Positions 52,523 through 61,985 of a DNA stretch of 64,000 nucleotides are shown here, piece by piece (the first letter of the stretch is position 1; the number at the start of each line of letters is the position of its first letter). The DNA comes from Brettanomyces bruxellensis (taxonomy: Eukaryota; Ascomycota; Pichiomycetes; Pichiales; Pichiaceae), in the NCBI RefSeq assembly GCF_011074885.1, contig NC_054689.1, forward strand, positions 1,922,001 to 1,986,000, in the 5' to 3' direction. Under the pieces are notes generated by a model. That model was not told the DNA's origin. It was given only the letters and a program-made list of their open reading frames with translations, and did not search any database. The position numbers were made by a program, and so were the translations under genes.

Positions 52523-55141
52523 CTGTTAGAAATTATGTCACCGATGTACGCTATTCAATGGAAGTTGGGCAATTACGATAGAGAAAAATAAATCAAAGCT
52601 TCCCAAAGAGAAATTTGGTATGTATGGAAGTTCTTTTCAAACGCAAAGACGAAAAAGGAAAAGCGTTAAAATAATATGACCTGGTATGGAAAAGTGCCTT
52701 TCGGGTCAGTGGATATATATGAATGTAGAGTCGAAAATAGTCTTGAAGGTTGCGACACAAGAACGATACGATTTGCAAAGGCTAGTACATTATTTATTTG
52801 AAAGAAAATGTTAACTATCTGGAGGTAGAAAGTAAGGCGTCAGTCACCTCTGAGAAAACAAAGATCGTTCGTTGCTCGATGGTGAAAAAAAAAAAATATC
52901 GGAAGGAACACAAACAAAAAAAAAGAAAAGCCCAATATCCCAAGAACAATAAAAAGTCAAAGAAAAAATAAACATTAGAAATAACTCTTGGAACAGATTC
53001 AATAATGAAACTAAATAAACAATCGGCTTTGAAGGAAAAACATAAGGAGCCAAAGAAATTATAATAGAAGGTATATCGTCATCCTCCGGATAAAACAATT
53101 AAAGGAAAGGGTCCGAATTATTTAGATAATATATACCTGAGGCGAGGGGGCGGCTTTTAAATGGTAAGTCGGCAGGTCAAGGAAGGGCCTTCTTTTTTGT
53201 TAACCTTTTTAATGCCAGATTTTTTTCTTCTCAATCTTATATTTATTTGTCCCACTTTCGGTCAGGGGAGTCTGAGCAGCTTTGGATCCATCCCACTAGC
53301 CGGGTCACATCACGTATGCTTTTTTTTTTTAGTGAAGTAAAAAATATAAATAAATTGAAGTATATACGTGAACGGATAAGGAGATTGCGACGTGGTAGAC
53401 TCGTGGACAACCTTGATATTAATTATATTTCCCCTGGTCTTGCAATAATTCCGTAAATTAACACACATACTGGTTGAGATCGAAATGCAACTACAACAAA
53501 TAAACTTTGATAACATACTAGATAAATATTTGGCCCGAAAATAGTTGATAGAATTTCTTTTTCCATATGGCCCCCGCAGATCGGCAATGATTTAAATAAA
53601 AGGAGAAAGAGAACAAAGCTTCGTTTCTCGACAAAGCCCCGGAGAAACTAAACAAATCACTCGGAGTTTTATCAGGGAACATATGTATGTATACAACAAA
53701 TAGGGAAACAACTCGAAAAATAAAATAACTGAAGTCGAAAGCAAATTTTGTTTGATTGACAGGATCTAAATTATTTACGGAATATGATGTTTTACAGCTG
53801 ACGGCTTTTAGCTGGAAAAAAAGCCGAATGAATGTAAGGCTGAGAGATACCAGATAAACGAAACAAAAAGAGGAAATTTGAAAAAAAAAATAAAAAAATA
53901 AAAAAATAAAAAAAAATAAGTTACTGAATACTTGTAATGATGTGAAGACAGGTGGTGATGAAGAAAGGAAAATAAACGCAGTGAAAAAGGGCGCGAAGTA
54001 CAAATACGAGTGGTCGGTTCTCCATCCAGACAATTTACCTAGCAGTAAATGGGAAATGTGCATTATACCGAGTAGTTGAATGATTTTGCCTCATCTAACA
54101 GCCGCTTTATTGTACTTTTCCTAGAAGGATGCAGAATGTATTGTGAGTAAAAGAGCGACCTTTGTTTACAGAAGATCGAATAATTGTTTGTTATAACGTA
54201 GATGTTTTGTGACGATGTTGACAATAACACTTGCCAGCTATAATTTAATTTAGGAGATGTCTGCATTGTTCAAAACAATTCAAAGGTTGCATCTCACATT
54301 TAATATTATCCTACTTTCCTGTGTGCTGAAAATGTATTATCATGTGAAGCACCACCGTGCGAGGGCGATAAAGTGATTATTTTTAAAGAATAAATAATTA
54401 CCTTAACAAATTTTGATTCATCGCCGGTGTTAAGGCGTCTAATTTTAGTAGTCTTCCACCCGTTTTATTTATTTATTTTTTTTCTTTCCGCCCCCCCTCC
54501 TGCCTACAATTGAATCTGGTAATTCACCCAATACCAATATGAATTGCTCACTCCTCAAAATTTCAACCAGTTTTTTTTGATTTCTTAATCCGTCAGGTTG
54601 AGAATGAACGGCTTTTACAGCAGTGGATGAATTAATGTAATTCCGGTACCTTTATGTTGCGGCAAACAAACAAATAAACAGTCAATTCTTTGTGCCTGGG
54701 TTTTGTCCCTGTTACGACCAATAAAGTCCTACCTAACATTTTTTTAAACATTTTTTTTCTAACCAGGTGTCAACAGAGATACACACACGCTTTTTTTTTT
54801 TTCTTGCTTTTTTTTGCTCTTTTGTGTTTGCGAGGGGGGGGGCCTGGGCTTTCTTTCGTAACCGGTTATTTTCGGACCGCGCTTATAATCCGATTATTCT
54901 ACAGTTTGTCCGTTCTGTACACGTAAATTAATTCTACAATTTTACGCTTCATTCTTAATATGAATCTCGCCAAGAATCTTCCTCTTCAACATTTCTTTTT
55001 CCTAACACGTGGTGTGAATTGCTTACACCTTTTTTATAAAGCCTCTGTACAAGCTCTTTCTTTATAATGCTAGAGTCTCTAGTGTGTCTGTTATATTTTA
55101 CAAAATTCTTATACATGATTATTTAAGCTTTTTAAGAAAAG
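52523..55141. promoter_or_regulatory. 2.6 kb intergenic region upstream of CYC8
   Basis: The longest gap in the window, between the CYC8 start and the MOT1 stop. Both genes point left, so most of it is probably CYC8 control DNA and long 5' leader. It holds purine-rich A/G tracts on the plus strand (52840-53060, 53860-53990), a G-rich GAGGGGGCGGC near 53144 of the Mig1/STRE type, a C7 tract near 54490 and a G9 tract near 54833. A 181-codon minus-strand frame at 53518-54063 is Phe/Ser-rich and follows from the A-rich composition. I found no tRNA or conserved gene. Confidence 0.5.
53881..53919. repeat. A-rich microsatellite (T A7 units)
   Basis: About four imperfect units of TAAAAAAA follow an A run in the CYC8 upstream region. 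Probably a slippage-prone simple repeat. Confidence 0.8.
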
Positions 55142-58100
55142 TTATTTAAGCGTTTTAAGGAAAGAATCCAAATTGTACTCTTCCTCGTATTGGGATTCAT
55201 CCCACAATTTTCCTAAGCTCGTAACAGCTTTTCCAGCCTTACCCGATAGTCCAACTTCGTTTGGAACGTTCCTATCATCTGGTCCCTTATTTGAAGTTTC
55301 TTGGGTGTCATCAGGCTCTTCACCTTCTTCAGCTTCTTCTTGATCACTTTTATCACCTTTTGTAGCCTTTTCGGCATCCTCTCCAAACAAATCAAGCAAT
55401 TGGTTCGAATTCATAGATGAAAGACCAGCATTCTGCTGGTTAACAACGGTATTGGCAATGTTAAGCTTGAACTTCTGAAGTCCCATAATTTTCTCCTCCA
55501 ACGTTCCCTTTGTAATCAATCGGTATACATTCACGACCTTTTTCTGTCCAATTCTGTGTGCCCTGTCCATTGCCTGTAAATCATTCATTGGGTTCCAGTC
55601 ATGCTCCACAAATATAACCGTATCAGCTCCAGTCAAATTCAATCCCAATCCACCGACCTTAGTCGTAAGCAATAAGACATCGATAGATGGATCACCGTTA
55701 AACTTCGACACTATCTGCTGTCTGTATCGAGGATCCGTAGATCCATCCATTCTTAAATAAGTTACATCCGGCATATGCTTCTTCAACAAGTCGTTTTCAA
55801 CGATATCCAGCATGTCACGCATTTGACAGAAAATGAGGGCACGATGCTGTGAAATAACGTTATCCTGTAAGACATCATGAGCCTGATTTTTGGATGAAGA
55901 GTTTCCACTTAGACCGATTCCACACTCCTTCAACAAATTCTTCAATGCCATCAATTTTGGTGCGTAATGAATATCCCTAAGATCCATGTTATATTTACCC
56001 AAATACGACTTCACATCATTATACTGCGGATGATTTGGAGTGACCACTAAGGCGGGAGAGTTACACAACTTTCTCATATACTGAAGAACCTGGAAAATGT
56101 GTTTCTTTCCACCTTGGTTTGAAGTCGATATATCCTTCTTGACAGATCCTTTCTGCTTTGAAATAAAATCATGATACAATTGCTTTTGCAAGCTTGAAAG
56201 CTCACAATAATAGTCCTGGATAATCTTAGGAGGAAGATCTGATAAAACATCCTCCTTGAGTCTCCTCAGCATGAATGGAAGAACCTGTTTGTGCAATGTC
56301 TCCAACGCTAATGCACCAGCTTCCTGATCTTTGCTGCCCTTACTTGTTCTGGATGTTGAAATCGGTTTAACAAATTTATCATTAAATGCCTTTTCTGTGC
56401 CCAAAAAGCCGGGCATGAGGAAATCAAACAACGACCACAATTCCAAAACATTGTTCTGAATTGGAGTACCGGTTAAAATTAATCGATGTTCAGATTTCAC
56501 CTTCTTCACAGAAATAGTTAGTCTCGTATGTGCATTCCTGATTATATGACCCTCATCTAGAACACAGTAATTATAATTCTTTTGTGTCATATACTCACAA
56601 TCATTTCTAACAACATCATAAGAGGTGACGATAACATCGTACTTTGACATTCCTGCCCTGAGTTGGCTTCGAATAGCTGGAGGTCCCGCATAAACAAGAA
56701 CAGACATGAAGGGTGCAAATCTCGCAAATTCCTGCTCCCAATGACCAGTAAGGGAGGGTGGGCAAACAATCAATGATGATATCCTCTTAAACTCCGGAGA
56801 GCCCGTCTCCTTGAACTTCTCTGCACGTATGTGGTGATCACTAGCAACAATACATATTGTTTGTAACGTCTTTCCAAGACCCATATCATCACATAGAATA
56901 CCGTGTAGGTGGTACCTGTTAAGAAATGCTAACCAGCTAACACCATCTTGCTGATATTTTCTTAAGGTTGCGTGAATTGAAACTGGTAATTTGAATGGCT
57001 CGATCTTAGTAGGATCCATCATCTGTTGTATAAACTTTCTTTCCTTCTCTCTACCTTCTAACAAATCCTCCGGCATATCAGGCGGGTCTGGTATACCGGC
57101 TTCAAGTGGGACTAGTTTTATGATTGAAGCAAACGATTTTGTAGCTAGCATCCTTATTCCATTATTGGAATCACTCATTCGTCCCATAACTGGAACAATT
57201 AGAAAGATCACATAAGGAAGTATTGAAGCGCCCATAAGGTTTGTTATGTGATAAACTGCCTCCATGGCACCTTGTCTATTGGTAACTTCAAGTGCATTAT
57301 TAAGCAAAGGTAGAACACTCCGAACCAACTTCCGGAATCCCAGTCCCGGAGCAATCGCACAAACACTACCGAAGCACTTCGATGCAGAGTAGCGGAAAAC
57401 TGAATATTTGGACTGCAACGCATCCAAAATCAAATCTGCCTTGTCAAAAAGCTCTGGATATAAACTTTGATCTAATTCACCGATCAAAGATCGAATAAGC
57501 TCTAATGAGTCAATAGCAGCTTGCCCCTCCTCATCGGTAGGTTGATAATCTGGACCTTTTTCGAAAATCTTCAGAGCATCCAACATCATTAACTTGATCT
57601 TAGGCAACTTATTGAACAAGTCGGCTTTATACTTTCGAAGGAGCCTCTTCAAAGCCATAATTCCTCCTCTCCTTTTAATTTTTGCTTGATAAACTTCCTT
57701 TCTTACGATGGTGGATTGCGCTGAGTCAGTATCATCTGCATCTTCCTTCTTTAAAGATAAAACTGCATCACGGAGTCCCTTGTTCGGAATAAATTCAGGA
57801 ACTTCAGAGGTATCCACACACATAAATGCACACAAATTCTTTGTCATTTTATCTGAAGCTCCAAGCTTTCCTTTTTCGTGTAAGAAAGAAATTAGATAGG
57901 CAGCAAAGTCGGCACTTTTTGCTTGCAATTGAGGAGACTCCTCCCGTTTGATACTATCCATTACTGCCCGGATAACGGGATTAAGTTTTTTAGGTAAGCC
58001 ACAAAGTTTGATGTAACAAGAGGCATAAGAAGCCAGAATACTAATGTTGACCAATTCGGCGGAAGATTTTGCATCTAAAATAGCCATCTTAATTCTATGT

Positions 58101-60916
58101 CTGGCATCACCCAATGGTTTGACAGAACTGATCCGATAAAGAGCAGACATTGAATTGTAAATTTTCTTGTACCATTGATTTACGACCTTCTCTGCAGTTG
58201 AAATTCCAAATGCATTAGGCCCTGCATCCTTCTCTCCTTCAACAATGACTGGTAGTGTTGGAAGTTTCGAACTAGAAACCTTACCCACATCGCTAAATAC
58301 GCCGAATAGCTGTAAGCATTGAGTTCTCAAACCCTTAAGAGTAGGCACTGATTCTCTGAATGACGGTAATAAAGATGGATCAGATAGCTTACTCCAAAAT
58401 ATATCACCAAATGTCTTCACTGCTATATCAGCTGGCTGCTTGCCGAGTTCACTGCAAGTAGAGCAGTAATTATCAACAATAATAGACGCTATTAGCCTCG
58501 ACGTTGAGTGGAAATCCTGCAAGTCTACTGTAATTTGCTTGCAAACATCTTCTAAAGCTTCTTCTGAGGTATAATGAGCTATAGTTTTGCCCATTGCTTC
58601 TGCACATATCAATCTAGTACGGAGTAATACCTCTTTACTAACCAAAGTCAAATCGCCATTGATAATAGGAGCATCTATATTAACATGCAGATCGTACTCA
58701 GTGTCAGGTATACCTGAAGATGTTTTCTTTTGACTGTCGTCACTTGGTGTTGGGAATTTTCTTTTATGGCCATGGTGTTTGCCAATGTTAAATCCAGTTA
58801 GTTGTATATCTGATGATGACATGGTGCTTCCACTTGGGCGAAGAATGTACGTTGGATCCATTGAGTAATTAAATCGGGCGATTCCTAACGGTGTAGTCAT
58901 CAATTTAAGTAGAGGATACCAGTTGTCTTTAAATATATCTTCCATAGATCCATGCGATCCTTTAGCAACTTCACTTAACATTGTCACATATACTTTCATA
59001 GATAACTCCGAAACATCGTCATTCTGTTCCATAAGAATATTCTGAAACACAAACCTGAAAGCCTTATCATTAATCCAGCCCTTTGTGGAATCGTCATCAA
59101 TGCTTAGAAATGCGAATAAAGTTTTCAAAACAGATTTACGCACATTAATGATAGAATGTCTGAAGAACGGATAGAGCTTTGGCACCAAAAATTTGAAGTC
59201 ATACTTCTCGTTTTGCCCAGCAAGTTCCTTCATCCTTTCAAGAACTTCCTTATGCAAACATAGTTTCGCCAAGAGGTCCATAATAGAACCGGTGGAAGCA
59301 GATAAATCATCCCTCGTGCTTGATAAATTGTTCCAAATTGCATCTAAAACTTCAAACACCTTGTCTAGTTTCAAATTGACAAATTCCGCGGTAATTGGAA
59401 TAAGTGTAGCTGCTGCCATGCTTTGAACATCATCATCACTATCATCCCGTAAGCAATATAGTACAGTATCAATAGTTCTATCCATTATCGTTGGATGTTT
59501 AAAAAGCATATCCGTCCGAACACTAACAAAATATTTCAATCCCAAAATGCCACCATGCTTCACTTGCCAGCAGGGTATTTGAATTCCGAGCGTTGCAATA
59601 TCCTGCTTTATGAGAGATAAAAGAATATCAAAGGTTCTCAATACTGTTTCGTCGGATAGGTGGAGTAATAATGCAGCTAACGCTTGACCGGAATTCTCAC
59701 GGACAGGGGCAACTACAGTATCGGAAACGTAATCGCCAAATCTATCCAATGCAAATAAAGTTATCAGACGAACGCATAAATCCTCTAAAGTCTTTTCATT
59801 TCTATAGTCATTCTCCTTTCTAGTTTTTCCTTTAACACGGCCGGCCCCCTTGGCCTGATATTTGATCAACTCTCTTAGCCCCATTGCACATCCATGACGA
59901 ATTTCCCAAACCTCGTTAAAAAGATCATTCACCAAAAGTTCGTACAATCCCTGAAACTGCCAAACATACCCGCTATATTTTGATGTCTCATTCAACAAGG
60001 CTGGAGTTTTCACTTTATTCTCTATGCATAGCTTATTCTCGTCGCTCTGTGTCGTCACATCATAAGCAGTTTCATTTTTCTTCTTACTAACTACCTCAAA
60101 TTCCTTGCTTTCCGAAAGCTCCTCAGAAACGGAACTTCTAGTCAAATCAACATTTTCGTTACGATGTGAATGGGATTTTGCAAATCTCGCCCTCCTTTTG
60201 GCTAAGGCACGCATACGTGCCGACATATGCGGCTTTGCCGGTGTTAGTGGCGAGATGGAAGACTCTCTCGAAGACGTTGAACTTCGACTTTGTGAAGGTG
60301 ACTTAGACATATTCTCTAAGTCATCCTCCTTCTTAACTTGTATATCCGAAACATGCTGTAATTTCTTCTTTATATCATCCAAGCCCAATTTTGTTGTGAA
60401 TTCGGTCTTTCTTTTCTTTAAGTTAGAACCAGGATTATCTAAATTGTACTCTGCACCGGAGCTGGCTAAAAGAACAATGTGGGACTTTAGAATTTCGGAC
60501 AAGTCAAAATCATCCAATGTAACTAATCTATTCTCAAAATTGTTAAGTAACTTGTCTAAAATAGCATCATCATCAATTTCATTTTTCACGTGGACAGCAT
60601 CTCCGTTCCCATTTAACTCCTCCTTCCCGGCTGCAAAGGGTCCTTCATCTTGATGTTCTAATTTTGTATTCATGCTATCATCGCAATTCGGATCCCATTG
60701 AGGAGCAAACGAAATTATTCCACCCAAAGCTCTTGCTGCAGTTACACGCGTCTCCCATTTTTTGTTTAAAAGAAATGGATAAACCCTAGAAAGAAGATTA
60801 AGAATATCTTCAGGATGTTGCTTAGCTAAACTGCTAAGTTGATCTGCTGCAGTGTTTCGTATAAAAGGGGTTGATCCCGTCTCGATAAGAGTAACGAGGC
60901 GATCTAAACGCGACAT
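55142..60916 (-). CDS. MOT1: TBP-associated Swi2/Snf2 ATPase Mot1
   Basis: A 1924-residue protein (S. cerevisiae Mot1 is 1867) that uses ATP to strip TBP from DNA. The N-terminal two thirds are HEAT repeats, opening with LDRLVTLIETGSTPFIRNTA and including KWETRVTAARALGGI. A charged insert lies near residues 200-300. The Snf2 ATPase is C-terminal: Walker A in CDDMGLGKTLQTICI (near residue 1345), DEGH in VLDEGHIIRNAHTR (near 1455), LTGTPIQNN, and the helicase-C motifs VGGLGLNLTGADTVIF and MDRAHRIGQKK (near 1770-1790). The end is acidic with SQYEEEYNLDSFLK. The whole 5.8 kb frame is open, in contrast to the 25-38 kb zone. Confidence 0.98.
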   Translation of the reverse strand: MSRLDRLVTLIETGSTPFIRNTAADQLSSLAKQHPEDILNLLSRVYPFLLNKKWETRVTAARALGGIISFAPQWDPNCDDSMNTKLEHQDEGPFAAGKEELNGNGDAVHVKNEIDDDAILDKLLNNFENRLVTLDDFDLSEILKSHIVLLASSGAEYNLDNPGSNLKKRKTEFTTKLGLDDIKKKLQHVSDIQVKKEDDLENMSKSPSQSRSSTSSRESSISPLTPAKPHMSARMRALAKRRARFAKSHSHRNENVDLTRSSVSEELSESKEFEVVSKKKNETAYDVTTQSDENKLCIENKVKTPALLNETSKYSGYVWQFQGLYELLVNDLFNEVWEIRHGCAMGLRELIKYQAKGAGRVKGKTRKENDYRNEKTLEDLCVRLITLFALDRFGDYVSDTVVAPVRENSGQALAALLLHLSDETVLRTFDILLSLIKQDIATLGIQIPCWQVKHGGILGLKYFVSVRTDMLFKHPTIMDRTIDTVLYCLRDDSDDDVQSMAAATLIPITAEFVNLKLDKVFEVLDAIWNNLSSTRDDLSASTGSIMDLLAKLCLHKEVLERMKELAGQNEKYDFKFLVPKLYPFFRHSIINVRKSVLKTLFAFLSIDDDSTKGWINDKAFRFVFQNILMEQNDDVSELSMKVYVTMLSEVAKGSHGSMEDIFKDNWYPLLKLMTTPLGIARFNYSMDPTYILRPSGSTMSSSDIQLTGFNIGKHHGHKRKFPTPSDDSQKKTSSGIPDTEYDLHVNIDAPIINGDLTLVSKEVLLRTRLICAEAMGKTIAHYTSEEALEDVCKQITVDLQDFHSTSRLIASIIVDNYCSTCSELGKQPADIAVKTFGDIFWSKLSDPSLLPSFRESVPTLKGLRTQCLQLFGVFSDVGKVSSSKLPTLPVIVEGEKDAGPNAFGISTAEKVVNQWYKKIYNSMSALYRISSVKPLGDARHRIKMAILDAKSSAELVNISILASYASCYIKLCGLPKKLNPVIRAVMDSIKREESPQLQAKSADFAAYLISFLHEKGKLGASDKMTKNLCAFMCVDTSEVPEFIPNKGLRDAVLSLKKEDADDTDSAQSTIVRKEVYQAKIKRRGGIMALKRLLRKYKADLFNKLPKIKLMMLDALKIFEKGPDYQPTDEEGQAAIDSLELIRSLIGELDQSLYPELFDKADLILDALQSKYSVFRYSASKCFGSVCAIAPGLGFRKLVRSVLPLLNNALEVTNRQGAMEAVYHITNLMGASILPYVIFLIVPVMGRMSDSNNGIRMLATKSFASIIKLVPLEAGIPDPPDMPEDLLEGREKERKFIQQMMDPTKIEPFKLPVSIHATLRKYQQDGVSWLAFLNRYHLHGILCDDMGLGKTLQTICIVASDHHIRAEKFKETGSPEFKRISSLIVCPPSLTGHWEQEFARFAPFMSVLVYAGPPAIRSQLRAGMSKYDVIVTSYDVVRNDCEYMTQKNYNYCVLDEGHIIRNAHTRLTISVKKVKSEHRLILTGTPIQNNVLELWSLFDFLMPGFLGTEKAFNDKFVKPISTSRTSKGSKDQEAGALALETLHKQVLPFMLRRLKEDVLSDLPPKIIQDYYCELSSLQKQLYHDFISKQKGSVKKDISTSNQGGKKHIFQVLQYMRKLCNSPALVVTPNHPQYNDVKSYLGKYNMDLRDIHYAPKLMALKNLLKECGIGLSGNSSSKNQAHDVLQDNVISQHRALIFCQMRDMLDIVENDLLKKHMPDVTYLRMDGSTDPRYRQQIVSKFNGDPSIDVLLLTTKVGGLGLNLTGADTVIFVEHDWNPMNDLQAMDRAHRIGQKKVVNVYRLITKGTLEEKIMGLQKFKLNIANTVVNQQNAGLSSMNSNQLLDLFGEDAEKATKGDKSDQEEAEEGEEPDDTQETSNKGPDDRNVPNEVGLSGKAGKAVTSLGKLWDESQYEEEYNLDSFLKTLK

Positions 60917-61513
60917 CTGAAGGGATTTCTATAAAAGATGACTCTATTTCTCGGTTTCTTACTAAATTCTGGTTTTGGTGATTCAGAGATGTAAGCGAAG
61001 AGTATTTATTATGGATGCTTTTGAGCTTGACGACTCTTCCTCGTATGTTTTCACTGTTTTTCCCTTTTCAGAAATAATGGTAACGCAATTGTTCTATTAT
61101 CCTATGTTTCTCCTCACGCTCCGAAATTTTCGTGTATATCAGCTGTTGCACAGCCAGAGATTGATTTTTAGGTGATGGTAATTCGCGGTCGCTTATATAC
61201 TTTACTTGAGTTCTGAAGGGCTCAAGCCAAATAAATAGGGGAAAATTTTTAAAATTTGGCCATTTGCACTTAATTAAATTATTTCGTCTTCGCATAATGA
61301 TTATTTGTTTATTTTCTTTCCGGTAATTTATTTCCTTTTCATTATATTTACATCCTCCATTTATAGTGTAACCACAGTTTCAGACATCCATCATAAATCT
61401 ATATCCATCGTTCTGTTGCTGTCTTCTTTTATTCAACTTAAATGATGAATTATTATATGTAATAGTTTTAAAAACTCGAATAATGATTATTTTGATATTT
61501 CTTCGTTTTTCTC
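60917..61513. other. intergenic region upstream of MOT1
   Basis: About 600 bases with the MOT1 promoter and the 3' end of the 151-codon gene, both minus-strand. It includes a possible small gene at 61068-61295, listed separately. The rest is T-rich with no clear motif. Confidence 0.4.
61068..61295 (-). CDS. possible small basic protein (75 residues)
   Basis: An ATG-to-stop frame whose composition looks protein-like: a basic start MRRRNNLIKCKWPNFKNF, then VKYISDRELPSPKNQSL and a charged helix TKISEREEKHRIIEQLRYHY. The basic start could be a mitochondrial presequence. It lies between two minus-strand genes, with about 150 bases to MOT1 and 220 to the gene upstream. I know no family for it. It could be a chance frame. 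Confidence 0.35.
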   Translation of the reverse strand: MRRRNNLIKCKWPNFKNFPLFIWLEPFRTQVKYISDRELPSPKNQSLAVQQLIYTKISEREEKHRIIEQLRYHYF

Positions 61514-61969
61514 TTAAAACTCATCTCCATCCTCTGAAATTTCCTTTCTCCTTATTGTAATAAATGCCGAGCTGTATTGTTCAGTTTTTTTTTGTCCTTT
61601 CCTTCTTTTTCCTATCTGGTGAGATGGGTCTATGACTAGCGACATATTTTTGATATGGACTATACCATTTGATCTGGGTATGTAAATTTTTGCCATTCCA
61701 GGAAGAACACGTCTATCTATAGCATGTGGTACCTTTTCTTTCATACTTTTTAAATATCTTATTAACAAAAGCGACTTGTTTAAAATTTTAGTAGGACTTC
61801 TTCCCTGGAAAGTTGCAGGACGATCGACTTTATCGAGAAGTCGAAAATAAATTTCAGTGTGCCCCGCCCCAGGCACCCTCTCGAAGATTATTAGAATTTC
61901 AGTGAATTGCGTGTATTGGTTGAAGAAATAAGAAAAGAGGTAAAAGGTACTCTCGAAAGGAAGTGACAT
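61514..61969 (-). CDS. hypothetical protein (151 residues)
   Basis: I do not recognise this gene. The frame is open from 62155, but the part beyond 61986 is the antisense of APM3, so I start at the ATG at 61969 (MSLPFESTFYLFSYFFNQYT). The body has a strand-like stretch EILIIFERVPGAGHTEIYFR, a basic helix LLLIRYLKSMKEKVPHAIDR, and a Lys/Arg-rich loop KRRKGQKKTEQ before the end. That is the look of a small folded nucleic-acid-linked protein, but no family is claimed. Start-to-start distance to divergent APM3 is only 16 bases, which is tight and lowers confidence. Confidence 0.5.
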   Translation of the reverse strand: MSLPFESTFYLFSYFFNQYTQFTEILIIFERVPGAGHTEIYFRLLDKVDRPATFQGRSPTKILNKSLLLIRYLKSMKEKVPHAIDRRVLPGMAKIYIPRSNGIVHIKNMSLVIDPSHQIGKRRKGQKKTEQYSSAFITIRRKEISEDGDEF

Positions 61970-61985
61970 ATGAAAATCTTTAAGA

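Noticed and set aside
53518..54063. 181-codon minus-strand frame in the CYC8 upstream region
   Set aside because: Extremely Phe/Ser/Leu-rich; it is what A-rich plus-strand DNA yields in reverse, with no motif or fold-like pattern.
60105..60653. 182-codon plus-strand frame inside MOT1
   Set aside because: Antisense of a Ser/Lys-rich part of MOT1, with no independent signal.
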